Made by a program: the position numbers and the translations under genes. Positions 35,982 through 43,525 of a DNA stretch of 62,358 bases are shown one piece after another. How positions within the stretch are numbered: position 1 is the stretch's first letter; every line of letters begins with the position of its first letter. The notes beneath the pieces were generated by a model. It was not told the origin of the DNA. It worked only from the letters and a program-made list of their open reading frames with translations, and searched no databases. The stretch lies in contig JAYFOV010000015.1 of NCBI GenBank assembly GCA_034928535.1, positions 1 through 62,358 of the forward strand, written 5' to 3'. Source of the stretch: CAXXOK01 sp001604115. Its GTDB lineage: Bacteria > Bacillota > Clostridia > Christensenellales > Aristaeellaceae.

Positions 35982-37376
35982 TCAGCCGCCGACAAACGCG
36001 GCTTCCACCGGCAGTTCCGGCTCGGGGGGCGGGTTTTGCCCCTCCCGGGCGATGTCCCGCAGCATGCGCTCAGCCTCGGCCTCGCTCAGGCGCAGCACGT
36101 CCATGACGGCGCGCTTTTTGCTCTTGAGCCCGCTTTGCACCAGCCGGATGTTCCGATCCACCGCCGCGCCAAAATCCTCGATGATGGCATCGTCAAACGT
36201 GACGGCGGTGCGCACCTCGCCGGGGCCGCCCGTGAGCCAGGAAAGGGCGTTCACCAGCCCGCAGATGGCGCGCTCCAGCGGTTTTTCATTGCGCTTGATG
36301 CTCTGGTACAGATCGCTCTGCTCGCTGATGACCTCCGTGGCCGTGCGCGCCGCGCCGCTTTCAAAACGGTAGCGCCCGGTGCCCAGCCCGCATTTTTTGG
36401 AGAGCAGATCCAGCATCCTTTGCAGCCCGGCCTCATGCTCGGCCGCGCGCAGGCTCATGTCCAGCGGGCGGATATCGTCCGCGCCTTCCCCGCTTTGCTG
36501 GTACACGTACATGAGCACATCGCTGGGGTCAAACACCGGCTGCATGGTGCCGTCCTGCTGCATCTGGATGCTGGCCAGCGATTGGGGCACCAGCACGCGC
36601 TTTTTGCCCAGCACGTATTCATTGACGTAGCTGTCAAACACCAGATCCGCCGCCTTGAGCTGATCTATTGCCATGCCGAACACGCTCATGCCCATGGGGC
36701 TGTCCGGTTCCAGCGCGTTGACCCCGTTGGGGCGGATGATCTGGAACAGCGGCATGGGCGCGGGGCGGGTTTCCGCCGCCACGAAATCGGGCGTGGGCAG
36801 CAACGCGCCTTCCGCGTCCAAAAACGCGTTGCGGATCACGTAGCCCTCCGGCGTGCGCGCGTGCACCTGCACATAGTAGCCCTCCGCCGCGCCGCGCCCT
36901 TCGCCCAGCACACGGCGGCTGGCAAAAGCGCACTCGGTGATGCGGTCGCCCTCCCACCGCAGCGGAAAGATATGATCCCCGCGGATATAGTCGATGGCAG
37001 GCGCGCCCTGTGCATCCAGAAACGCCACCAGCGCGCCGGTGCCCAGCGCCATGGTCCACTCCACCAGCCGGTTGGCGCGCTCCACAAAGGCGTTGCGGTG
37101 CAGGATGTCCGCAAGGGCGGGAAACCCTTCCGCCATGATTTGCACCCGTTCATTGAGCAGCAGCGTGGCATAGTCCTCGCAGATGGTCTTGGCCATGCCC
37201 AGCCGATAGCGCTTGAGCGTCCTGCGCCCGGTGCCCACCCGCATGGCATAGTCGTGAAAATCGCTCACATAGCCACGGTACCAGTCCAGCCACGCACGCA
37301 TGTGCTGCGCCTGGCCACCTGTCGGCATCCGATAACCCAGCCCTTGCAGATATCCCAGAATGATGCTGTTATCCAT
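35982..37376 (-). CDS. Phage portal protein (SPP1 gp6-like)
   Basis: 464 residues. Start ATG at 37374-37376 after GGAGGG; the longer open frame upstream covers a repeat. Family features: an N-terminal YRGYVSDFHDYAMRVGTGRR, the stem region YVQVHARTPEGYVIRN with NAFLDAEG, and a C-terminal helical part (GRYRFESGAARTATEVISEQ followed by SDLYQSIKRNEKPLERAICG). It forms the dodecameric ring through which DNA is packaged. Frame intact. Confidence 0.88.
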   Translation of the reverse strand: MDNSIILGYLQGLGYRMPTGGQAQHMRAWLDWYRGYVSDFHDYAMRVGTGRRTLKRYRLGMAKTICEDYATLLLNERVQIMAEGFPALADILHRNAFVERANRLVEWTMALGTGALVAFLDAQGAPAIDYIRGDHIFPLRWEGDRITECAFASRRVLGEGRGAAEGYYVQVHARTPEGYVIRNAFLDAEGALLPTPDFVAAETRPAPMPLFQIIRPNGVNALEPDSPMGMSVFGMAIDQLKAADLVFDSYVNEYVLGKKRVLVPQSLASIQMQQDGTMQPVFDPSDVLMYVYQQSGEGADDIRPLDMSLRAAEHEAGLQRMLDLLSKKCGLGTGRYRFESGAARTATEVISEQSDLYQSIKRNEKPLERAICGLVNALSWLTGGPGEVRTAVTFDDAIIEDFGAAVDRNIRLVQSGLKSKKRAVMDVLRLSEAEAERMLRDIAREGQNPPPEPELPVEAAFVGG

Positions 37377-37738
37377 AGTATTCCCTCCGCCAAAAATGCT
37401 TAGCGCCTGCGGGCGCGGGGACGGCTGTCCGGCGCCGCTCAGGCTGCCGCAACCCACCCCCGCCATGCCTTGACGCCCTGTGTAGCTATGCGCGCCCTGC
37501 CCTGCCGCCGGGTGCTGCCCGTGCCCAAGCGGTTCAATTACCCGACGTGTACCGCTGCACAGTCTACGACCTGCTTGCAGGATGCCCGCCTGCGGCATTG
37601 CCCGCCCTGCCGCCGGGTACCGCCCGCACCCACGCGGGTCAGATATTCCAGCACGCGCCGCTGCGCAGTCTGCGCCCGGCTTGCAGGATGCCCGCCTGCG
37701 CGCCCCGCGCGCTTGCCCCGCCAATGCCCCGCATCCGC
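37377..37738. repeat. Gap between portal and terminase genes with a diverged tandem duplication
   Basis: Two copies of about 100 bp (37498-37603 and 37604-37705) share the words CCCTGCCGCCGGGT and CTTGCAGGATGCCCGCCTGC. No gene is supported on either strand. It is another non-coding insertion in the virion operon. Confidence 0.6.
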
Positions 37739-38986
37739 TTACCTGCGCCCTGCCTCGGCCGCCATGACCGCTTCCATGTATGGTTCATAGGAATATTCCA
37801 GCGCATCCAGACTGTCAATGTTGGTGGTGCCATCGTCCAGACGCACATCCTCGATCTGCCGCCGCCCGTCCCATACGGCGGTCTGCAGCGCGTCCCGCGT
37901 GCAAGGACAGTCCCGGGACAGCTGATAGCGCCCGCCTGCCATGAGCCTGCACAGAAAGCGGATGCGCCCGTTGACCGACCCCTTGCGCGCCTTGCGGATG
38001 TCGATAGGCAGCCGCTCCCGCGCGCAGGCTGCGCGCAGCCCCTGAATCAGCGTCGGCTCGGCGCTGTCGCAATAGGCCACGCGCGCGCCGTAGCGCATGC
38101 CGTGCACGCGCACAAAATCCACAAAAGCGGCTTCCAGCCTGTCGGGGGAAAGCTCCCCTTTGTGGTACCACTCCGCCAGCGTGGCCATGCCCGCAAACCC
38201 GCGCGTGAAGCCCGTGAGCGCAAAGGCATGCCCCGAGCCCACGCCGCCAAAATCCACCCCGATGGCTGCGGTGGCATAGGGCTGCGCCGCCAGCGCGCCC
38301 GGCTCGGCCACAAAGCGCGCCGGGTCATCCGCAAAGAGCCGATACACCGCGCCCTCCGCCGCCACCCAACGCCCCAAAATGAAGCGGTCATAATACACCG
38401 TGCCCGCATATTCCCGCTTCATCCGCGCCACCACTTCGGGCGGGTTAAAGGGATTATCGTCGATGGTGTAGGTCTGCTGGTACAGCCCTTCTCCGGTGGC
38501 GTCCAAAAATTTTTTGAACCAGTGGGTTGGCCCCTCAGGGTTGCAGGTGCCGTCAAAACGGCTGTACGCCTTGTCCATCCTGCTTTTGAGCATTTCGAAG
38601 ATATCGCGGTGCCAGGTGGCCACCTCATCGCCGTAGCAATATTTGATGCTGCTGCCGCGCAGGTGGTTCACATGGCGCACGCTCTCGGCGCCCAGGCAGT
38701 GGCAGGTTTCACCAAAGATCACCGCCGTGTTGTCCGTGCGGATGTTCCCCACCAGCCCCGCGCCGTAAATGGCCTGCATCGGCTGGATCAGGTTGCGGGT
38801 GAGCGTGCCCTTGGTGCTGCCCAGCAGCACGTTGAGCCCCGGCAGCCCCCGCCCTGCCAGGATGCGCCTGGGCAGCAGGTAATAATCCCCATACGTCTTG
38901 CCGGAGCGGGTCGCGCCGGTTTTCACGTTCCACACCCGGTCGGCATGCAGGCGGTATTCCTGCTGTTTAGGGCTCAGGAAAGGCAT
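37739..38986 (-). CDS. Phage terminase large subunit
   Basis: 415 residues; start ATG at 38984-38986 after GGAGGAGG. It overlaps the small-subunit gene by 20 bases. The ATPase part has Walker A GATRSGKT (residues 24-31) and an acidic Walker B pair in KYCYGDEVA. The nuclease part has the RNase H-like metal aspartates in AIGVDFGGVGSG and AYCDSAEP, and a third acidic site around NIDSLDALEYSYE. It powers DNA packaging and cuts the concatemer. All catalytic motifs are present, so packaging activity is possible. Confidence 0.92.
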   Translation of the reverse strand: MPFLSPKQQEYRLHADRVWNVKTGATRSGKTYGDYYLLPRRILAGRGLPGLNVLLGSTKGTLTRNLIQPMQAIYGAGLVGNIRTDNTAVIFGETCHCLGAESVRHVNHLRGSSIKYCYGDEVATWHRDIFEMLKSRMDKAYSRFDGTCNPEGPTHWFKKFLDATGEGLYQQTYTIDDNPFNPPEVVARMKREYAGTVYYDRFILGRWVAAEGAVYRLFADDPARFVAEPGALAAQPYATAAIGVDFGGVGSGHAFALTGFTRGFAGMATLAEWYHKGELSPDRLEAAFVDFVRVHGMRYGARVAYCDSAEPTLIQGLRAACARERLPIDIRKARKGSVNGRIRFLCRLMAGGRYQLSRDCPCTRDALQTAVWDGRRQIEDVRLDDGTTNIDSLDALEYSYEPYMEAVMAAEAGRR

Positions 38987-39773
38987 CGCCGTCCTCCTCC
39001 CCATCGGGCTGCGCATCGGCCAAGCCGTACAGCCCATCGTCCAGATCCAGCGCACCATCCGGCATAGTTTCCGTTTCCGTAAGCCCGGCGGCTTCGGCGT
39101 CCAGTCTGCGCATCAGCGCAGCCACCATCTCCACGCCCAGCGATTTCACATCTCCCGCCTGCACCACGCCGGTCAGCGTTTTCAGCGTAGCGGAGAGCCG
39201 CTGCAGCCCGGCGCTATCCACCGTCGCATCCACAATGGTCAGCTCAGTTTCCTCGCGGGTCACTTCCTCCACAGGTTTGCCACGCGCATCCTCGCCGCCG
39301 TACTCAATGGCGCGGGTTTTGCAGCGGCGCAGCAGCACCTGCTTGTCCAGCTCCCCGGTGGCGCGCGCCAGTTGCTCCGTGAGCTGATCGCGGATCGCCA
39401 CCAGCCGGGCGCGGCAGGCATCCTCCCCGCCGGGCGCGGAGGTGTCCAGCATGGGCGGCTCCGGCGCGGGCTCCGCCCCCTGCCGGGTCAGGGGTGTGCC
39501 CACAGCCCCCGCAGCCTGCGCCGGCGGGGCATCGGCAGCGCCTCTGGCTTCGGGCGGCTGCAACGCAGCGGCGGGCAACGCTGCCTGCGGCGCTTTTGCC
39601 GGGTGCCCGCGCACCGCACCGCCTGCCCCCGCCCGCTTGGCCTTCGCCCAGCCCAGCCGCGCCGCCCTGCGGGACAGCGCCGCATAGGGTACCCCTGCCT
39701 TGGCCGCCACAGCCCGAAGGCTCATGGACGTTTGCAGATATTCATCCTTTAGCATCAGCCAGTCTGTTGCCAC
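38967..39773 (-). CDS. Phage terminase small subunit
   Basis: 268 residues. The N-terminal helix-turn-helix (DEYLQTSMSLRAVAAKAGVP then YAALSRRAARLGW) is typical of small terminases of Gram-positive phages. A Pro/Ala-rich linker follows, then a helical oligomerisation region (about 115-235). GTG start at 39771-39773 with GAGGTG 9 nt upstream; another GTG four codons earlier is in frame. It recognises the packaging start site on DNA. First gene of the virion operon. Confidence 0.8.
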   Translation of the reverse strand: MATDWLMLKDEYLQTSMSLRAVAAKAGVPYAALSRRAARLGWAKAKRAGAGGAVRGHPAKAPQAALPAAALQPPEARGAADAPPAQAAGAVGTPLTRQGAEPAPEPPMLDTSAPGGEDACRARLVAIRDQLTEQLARATGELDKQVLLRRCKTRAIEYGGEDARGKPVEEVTREETELTIVDATVDSAGLQRLSATLKTLTGVVQAGDVKSLGVEMVAALMRRLDAEAAGLTETETMPDGALDLDDGLYGLADAQPDGEEDGDAFPEP

Positions 39774-39799
39774 ACGACATGTCACCTCTTCTGCTCAGT

Positions 39800-39844
39800 G
39801 GCATGGCAAACGCCCCGGCTTGCGGCCAGGGCGTTTGCCATGCC
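39800..39844. other. Perfect 15-bp hairpin upstream of the terminase genes
   Basis: Stem GGCATGGCAAACGCC (39800-39814) with its complement (39830-39844) around a 15-nt loop. It lies in the leader of the virion operon, just before the small terminase gene. It has no T run, so it is not a clear terminator. It could be an mRNA structure or a packaging-site feature (speculative). Confidence 0.5.
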
Positions 39845-39993
39845 TTGTGGGGTATGCGGCCGGGCAGGCGGCGCGGGCATTGCGCCCATGCAGTGCACGG
39901 GGGTGGGGGCTTGCCCGCCTAAGGTATGGCGCATTGTGCGCCGGTAGCGTTTGCCCCGCGCCGCTTGCCCCGCGGCCACATTTCCACAGTGCC

Positions 39994-39999
39994 AGTATA
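39994..39999 (-). promoter_or_regulatory. Candidate late promoter of the virion operon
   Basis: A TATACT -10 hexamer on the minus strand about 220 nt upstream of the small terminase start, with no recognisable -35. That is the form expected for an activator-dependent late promoter, and an ArpU-like activator gene lies at 23.3 kb. The rest of 39845-40070 has no gene. Confidence 0.35.
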
Positions 40000-40050
40000 C
40001 CCCCGGGTCATGTTCTGTTGTGTCCTGTGCATTTTTTGGCACGCTGTTGT

Positions 40051-40076
40051 TCCCCCGTGCATAACCATGCTATAAT
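40051..40076 (+). promoter_or_regulatory. Promoter of the GGDEF-protein gene
   Basis: TATAAT at 40071-40076 preceded by TGC (extended -10); a weak TTGTTC lies 18 bp upstream. About 70 nt before the TTG start. Confidence 0.55.
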
Positions 40077-40146
40077 ACCCATGCATTCATCATGCTGACG
40101 GATGCATCCTGCGGCTTTGGCCGCCCCGAGCGAGGGGGGCGATACG

Positions 40147-41043
40147 TTGATCCATCCCTATACCCAAGCGGAGCTCCAGCGCCTGATTTTGGATTTGAGC
40201 GGCATTTTTGACGTGGTGCGCGCGGTGGAGCCTGTGCTGGCCGTGGAGATGCCCCCGCAAGCCGGGGAAGCGCCGGGTGGCTGTTTTCACTGCCACGCTG
40301 TGTGGAACCATCGCGCCGAGCGCTGCGTGAACTGCGTGAGCCTGCGCGCGCTGCAAGAGGGCAAACGCCTGACCAAGTATGAGGCCATCGGTCAGGATAT
40401 CTTTTATGTGATCGCCCAGCCCATCGAGGTGGACGGAAACCCGCAGGTGCTGGAGATGATCAGCAAAGTGGAGGATCAGGCGCTGCTGAGCGCCTATGGC
40501 GTCAACGAGTTTGTCAACCGCATCACAGCCTACAATGCAAAGCTGCACACGGACTACGGCACGGGGCTTTTCAACCGTGCGTATTATGAGGAAAAACTCT
40601 TTCTCCTGCTCAAGAAAGCCGATCTGAACAAGACCGATGTGGCCATCGCCATGATGGACGTGGATGGCTTTGACTATGTGGCCACGCATTTTGGCCATCA
40701 GGTGGCGGATGAAGCCATTCTGGCCATCGGCCAGCTGCTGACCGCCAACGTGAGCCGCCGCCGCGGCGATTTTGTGGCCCGCTACAGCCCCAGTAGCTTT
40801 GTGCTGGTGCTGGACAACATCCCGCGCCGGCTGATGCGTGAGCGCATGGTGGAGCTGGTGCAGCGCGTGACCTCCCTGCGGCTCATGGGCTATGAGGATG
40901 TGCGCCTGAACGTGGCCATGGGCGTTTTTTTACTGTCCGATTTGCGGCAGGCCAGCGTGCAGGATGTGACGCAGACCCTGACCCGCCGGGTGGATATTGC
41001 CCGCGCGGCAGGCTTCAACCGCATCGCCTTCAGCGACCGCTGA
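40147..41043 (+). CDS. Degenerate GGDEF-domain protein with a four-cysteine sensor
   Basis: 298 residues. TTG start 8 nt after GAGGGGGG; the ATG 45 bases earlier has no ribosome site. The N-terminal domain (about 1-120) is PAS-like and carries C46, C49, C60 and C63 in a CxxC-x10-CxxC pattern that could bind zinc or an iron-sulfur centre. The C-terminal domain (about 140-298) has the GGDEF fold (GLFNRAYYEEKL, AIAMMDVDGFDYV), but the catalytic GGDEF loop is replaced by SPSSF (residues 214-218). It should therefore not make c-di-GMP and may sense or scaffold instead. First gene after the virion operon. Confidence 0.8.
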   Translation: MIHPYTQAELQRLILDLSGIFDVVRAVEPVLAVEMPPQAGEAPGGCFHCHAVWNHRAERCVNCVSLRALQEGKRLTKYEAIGQDIFYVIAQPIEVDGNPQVLEMISKVEDQALLSAYGVNEFVNRITAYNAKLHTDYGTGLFNRAYYEEKLFLLLKKADLNKTDVAIAMMDVDGFDYVATHFGHQVADEAILAIGQLLTANVSRRRGDFVARYSPSSFVLVLDNIPRRLMRERMVELVQRVTSLRLMGYEDVRLNVAMGVFLLSDLRQASVQDVTQTLTRRVDIARAAGFNRIAFSDR

Positions 41044-41080
41044 GCCTTTGCATCCACATCAAAAAAGGAGTGTACCATCC

Positions 41081-41533
41081 ATGATCGCCATTGCCTGTGA
41101 CCATGCCGGCATCGACCTCAAACCCCATGTTATTGCTGTGCTGGAGGAGCTGGGACTACCTTACCAGGATTTTGGCACCAACACCCACGACAGTGTGGAT
41201 TACCCCGTCTACGGCGAAAAAGCCGCCCTGGCCGTGGCCAGCGGGGCTTGCGAGCTGGGCATCGTGCTGTGCGGGACGGGCGTGGGCATCGGCATTGCGG
41301 CCAACAAGGTGCACGGCGTGCGCTGCGTGATGTGCTCGGATTGCTATTCCGCGCTCATGAGCCGGGAGCACAACGATGCCAACATGCTCGCCATGGGCGC
41401 GCGCGTGGTGGGCAGCGAGGTAGCCAAAATGATCGTGCGCACCTTCCTGACCGGGCAGTTCAACGGGGATCGCCATGCGCGGCGCGTTGGGCAGCTCATG
41501 GCGCTGGACGCCGGGGAAACGCTGCAAAAGTAA
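41081..41533 (+). CDS. rpiB: Ribose 5-phosphate isomerase B
   Basis: Interconverts ribose 5-phosphate and ribulose 5-phosphate in the pentose phosphate pathway; some relatives isomerise other sugar phosphates. 150 residues, the normal length. Family signatures are MIAIACDHAGIDLK, the DFGTNTHDSVDYP loop, the catalytic-cysteine segment VLCGTGVGIGIAANK, and SREHNDANMLAMGARVVG. AAAAAGGAG lies 10 nt before the ATG. It follows the GGDEF gene by 37 nt on the same strand and is probably co-transcribed. Confidence 0.95.
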   Translation: MIAIACDHAGIDLKPHVIAVLEELGLPYQDFGTNTHDSVDYPVYGEKAALAVASGACELGIVLCGTGVGIGIAANKVHGVRCVMCSDCYSALMSREHNDANMLAMGARVVGSEVAKMIVRTFLTGQFNGDRHARRVGQLMALDAGETLQK

Positions 41534-41640
41534 GGGGGGCTTTGCGCCCGCACGCCCTGCCCCGGCGATCCCCTGACGGGTTTGCCAGGGGCTGTGCCCC
41601 CGCCGCGGGGGTTGGGGCAAAGCCCTTAAGTCCCTGCCCG
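41534..41640 (-). repeat. Hairpin-train-like repeat in reverse orientation
   Basis: The segment between rpiB and the transporter gene contains GGGGTTGGGGCAAAGCCC, the complement of the GGGCTTTGCCCCAA core. This is the only clearly minus-oriented copy seen, and it follows a plus-strand gene. Confidence 0.5.
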
Positions 41641-41719
41641 CCCCCTGCTTTGGCGCAGCATGTTGCTGCGCCTAAGCTTTTCACGGGGGCACAAAATGCC
41701 TGTTGCGAAAGGGAACTGT

Positions 41720-42667
41720 ATGAGCAAAGCACTGCGCGCGAACCTGCTGCTGTTGTTGACGGCCTTGATCTGGGGTGTTGCCTTTGTGGCGCAGGATGTC
41801 GCCATGGACATGATGGAGCCTTTCACCTTTAATGCCGCGCGCACGCTGGTTGCCGCGCTGGCGTTGCTGCCGGCCATCCGCCTGTTGGATGTGCTGGAAA
41901 AAAAGCGCGGCGGCACGGCGGCGGTGTCACGGCGGTTTGCCGACATGACCCCGGCGCAAAAACGCACGCTGGTCATCGGCGGGGTGTGCTGCGGGGCTGC
42001 GCTGTTTGTAGGCTCCAGCCTGCAGCAGCTGGGCATCCGGGAAACCTCGGCAGGCAAGGCGGGGTTTGTGACGGCGCTGTACATCGTGCTGGTGCCGCTG
42101 AGCGGGCTGTTTTTCAGGCGCGTTGTGCGGCGCGCGGTGTGGCTGGCCGTGCTGCTGTGCACGGCCGGGCTGTTTTTGCTGTGCGTGACGGACACGCTTT
42201 CCATCGGCCCGGGGGATTTGTACCTGCTGCTGTGCGCGGTGGCGTTCACAGTGCATATTCTGCTGATTGACCATTTTTCACCGCGCACGGATTGTGTGCG
42301 CATGAGTTGCCTGCAGTTTTTTGTGACCGCTGCGCTGTGCGCGCTGTGGATGGTGCTCACCGAGCATCCGTCGCCCGCCGCCGTGATGCAGGGCTGGCTG
42401 CCCATCCTGTATGCGGGGGTGCTCAGCGGCGGCATGGGCTATACGCTGCAAATGGTTGCCCAACGGGACACCGACCCCACCGTCGCATCCCTGCTCATGT
42501 CGCTGGAGAGCGTTTTTGCCGTGCTGGCAGGCTGGGTGATTCTTGGCGATGTGCTCAGCCTGCGGGAGCTTGCCGGCTGCGCGCTGATGATGGCCGGCAT
42601 CGTGCTGGCGCAGGTGCCCTTGCGCAGGCGGCGGGAGCGCACGCTGCCCGCGCAGCCTGAAGCCTGA
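41720..42667 (+). CDS. DMT-superfamily (EamA) transporter
   Basis: 315 residues with about ten hydrophobic helices in two EamA repeats. The first begins ANLLLLLTALIWGVAFVAQD, the second PGDLYLLLCAVAFTVHILLI. The late segment MSLESVFAVLAGWVILGDVL is the typical EamA sequence before the last two helices. It probably exports an amino acid or metabolite; the substrate cannot be told. ATG at 41720 with GAAAGGGA upstream. It stands downstream of rpiB. Confidence 0.88.
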   Translation: MSKALRANLLLLLTALIWGVAFVAQDVAMDMMEPFTFNAARTLVAALALLPAIRLLDVLEKKRGGTAAVSRRFADMTPAQKRTLVIGGVCCGAALFVGSSLQQLGIRETSAGKAGFVTALYIVLVPLSGLFFRRVVRRAVWLAVLLCTAGLFLLCVTDTLSIGPGDLYLLLCAVAFTVHILLIDHFSPRTDCVRMSCLQFFVTAALCALWMVLTEHPSPAAVMQGWLPILYAGVLSGGMGYTLQMVAQRDTDPTVASLLMSLESVFAVLAGWVILGDVLSLRELAGCALMMAGIVLAQVPLRRRRERTLPAQPEA

Positions 42668-42728
42668 ACAGGCCGCCGCGCCGCAGGGATGGCGCTGGAC
42701 GGCGAATTGATTGGTAAGCACGGCCAAA

Positions 42729-42765
42729 AAGAACCCCGTCCATGTTTTGCATGGCCGGGGTTCTT
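42729..42765. terminator. Bidirectional terminator between transporter and DUF6320-like gene
   Basis: A stem of about 15 bp (42729-42744 with 42750-42765), AAGAACCCCG type. On the minus strand it is followed by TTTTT, so it fits best the operon coming from the right; it may also stop the transporter transcript. The sequence from 42766 to 42914 has no gene. Confidence 0.65.
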
Positions 42766-42914
42766 GTGTGTGGTGCGGCTATGGGTCGTTGCACAGGCTG
42801 TGTTTGGAGGGGGGCATGCGTGGCTTTGCTCCCTGCCCCAGAATGGGCTCCTCGCCCTTCAGCTCCGAAAGCGTGCCCTTTGATCCGGGGTTTGTGTCCG
42901 CATTGCTGTTGCCC

Positions 42915-43499
42915 TTACCAGTGCATCTTCTTGCGGAACTCCACCTTGATTTCCTTCCAGTGCAGCGCCGCCGTCAGCACCACCAGCGCCATGCTCACCG
43001 ATCCTACCACGATCAGCGGCCAATCCAGCTTGTTCCACCCTACCAACCCTGTCAGGATCGCCACAAAACCGCCTAGCGTCAGCTCAAACAGCGGCAAAAA
43101 ATTCCGCTTTTCCTTTTTGAAAAACGCCAGAAAAAACGTGCCTGCCACAATCAGATCCGCAAACAGCACAATGGGCACCACCAGCGCGCTCCAGCCCCCG
43201 CCCAGCACCTCGTCCAGCAAAAACAGGTACAGGCACGCCGCGATTCCCACATCCGTGATTTTTTTGATGGCCGTGTTTTCCACCAGCGGCTTGTAAAACA
43301 CCGCGATCCACAGCACCGCCATCCCGCCGATCGCCGCCAGTGCCCAGGGGATGCCCCCCAGCGCAATATTGATAAACGCGCAAGCATACGCCGCAAACAC
43401 AAACACCGCGCGCATCAGCTCCCGGTGGTTGCGCCGCCAGAAGCTGTGCGCCTGGATTTCCGGATACGTGATGTGCACCTGCATCTTGGGTATCTGCAT
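42915..43499 (-). CDS. DUF6320-like membrane protein
   Basis: 194 residues with about six transmembrane helices after an N-terminal cytoplasmic stretch containing HSFWRRNHRELMRA. I recognise it as like DUF6320, a domain often found next to or fused with condensation-type acyltransferases. No function is established. Start ATG at 43497-43499 with GGAGG 8 nt upstream. The acyltransferase gene ends 26 nt upstream, so the two form an operon. Confidence 0.65.
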   Translation of the reverse strand: MQIPKMQVHITYPEIQAHSFWRRNHRELMRAVFVFAAYACAFINIALGGIPWALAAIGGMAVLWIAVFYKPLVENTAIKKITDVGIAACLYLFLLDEVLGGGWSALVVPIVLFADLIVAGTFFLAFFKKEKRNFLPLFELTLGGFVAILTGLVGWNKLDWPLIVVGSVSMALVVLTAALHWKEIKVEFRKKMHW

Positions 43500-43525
43500 C
43501 CCCCGCACCTCCCCTTCACGCCGCC

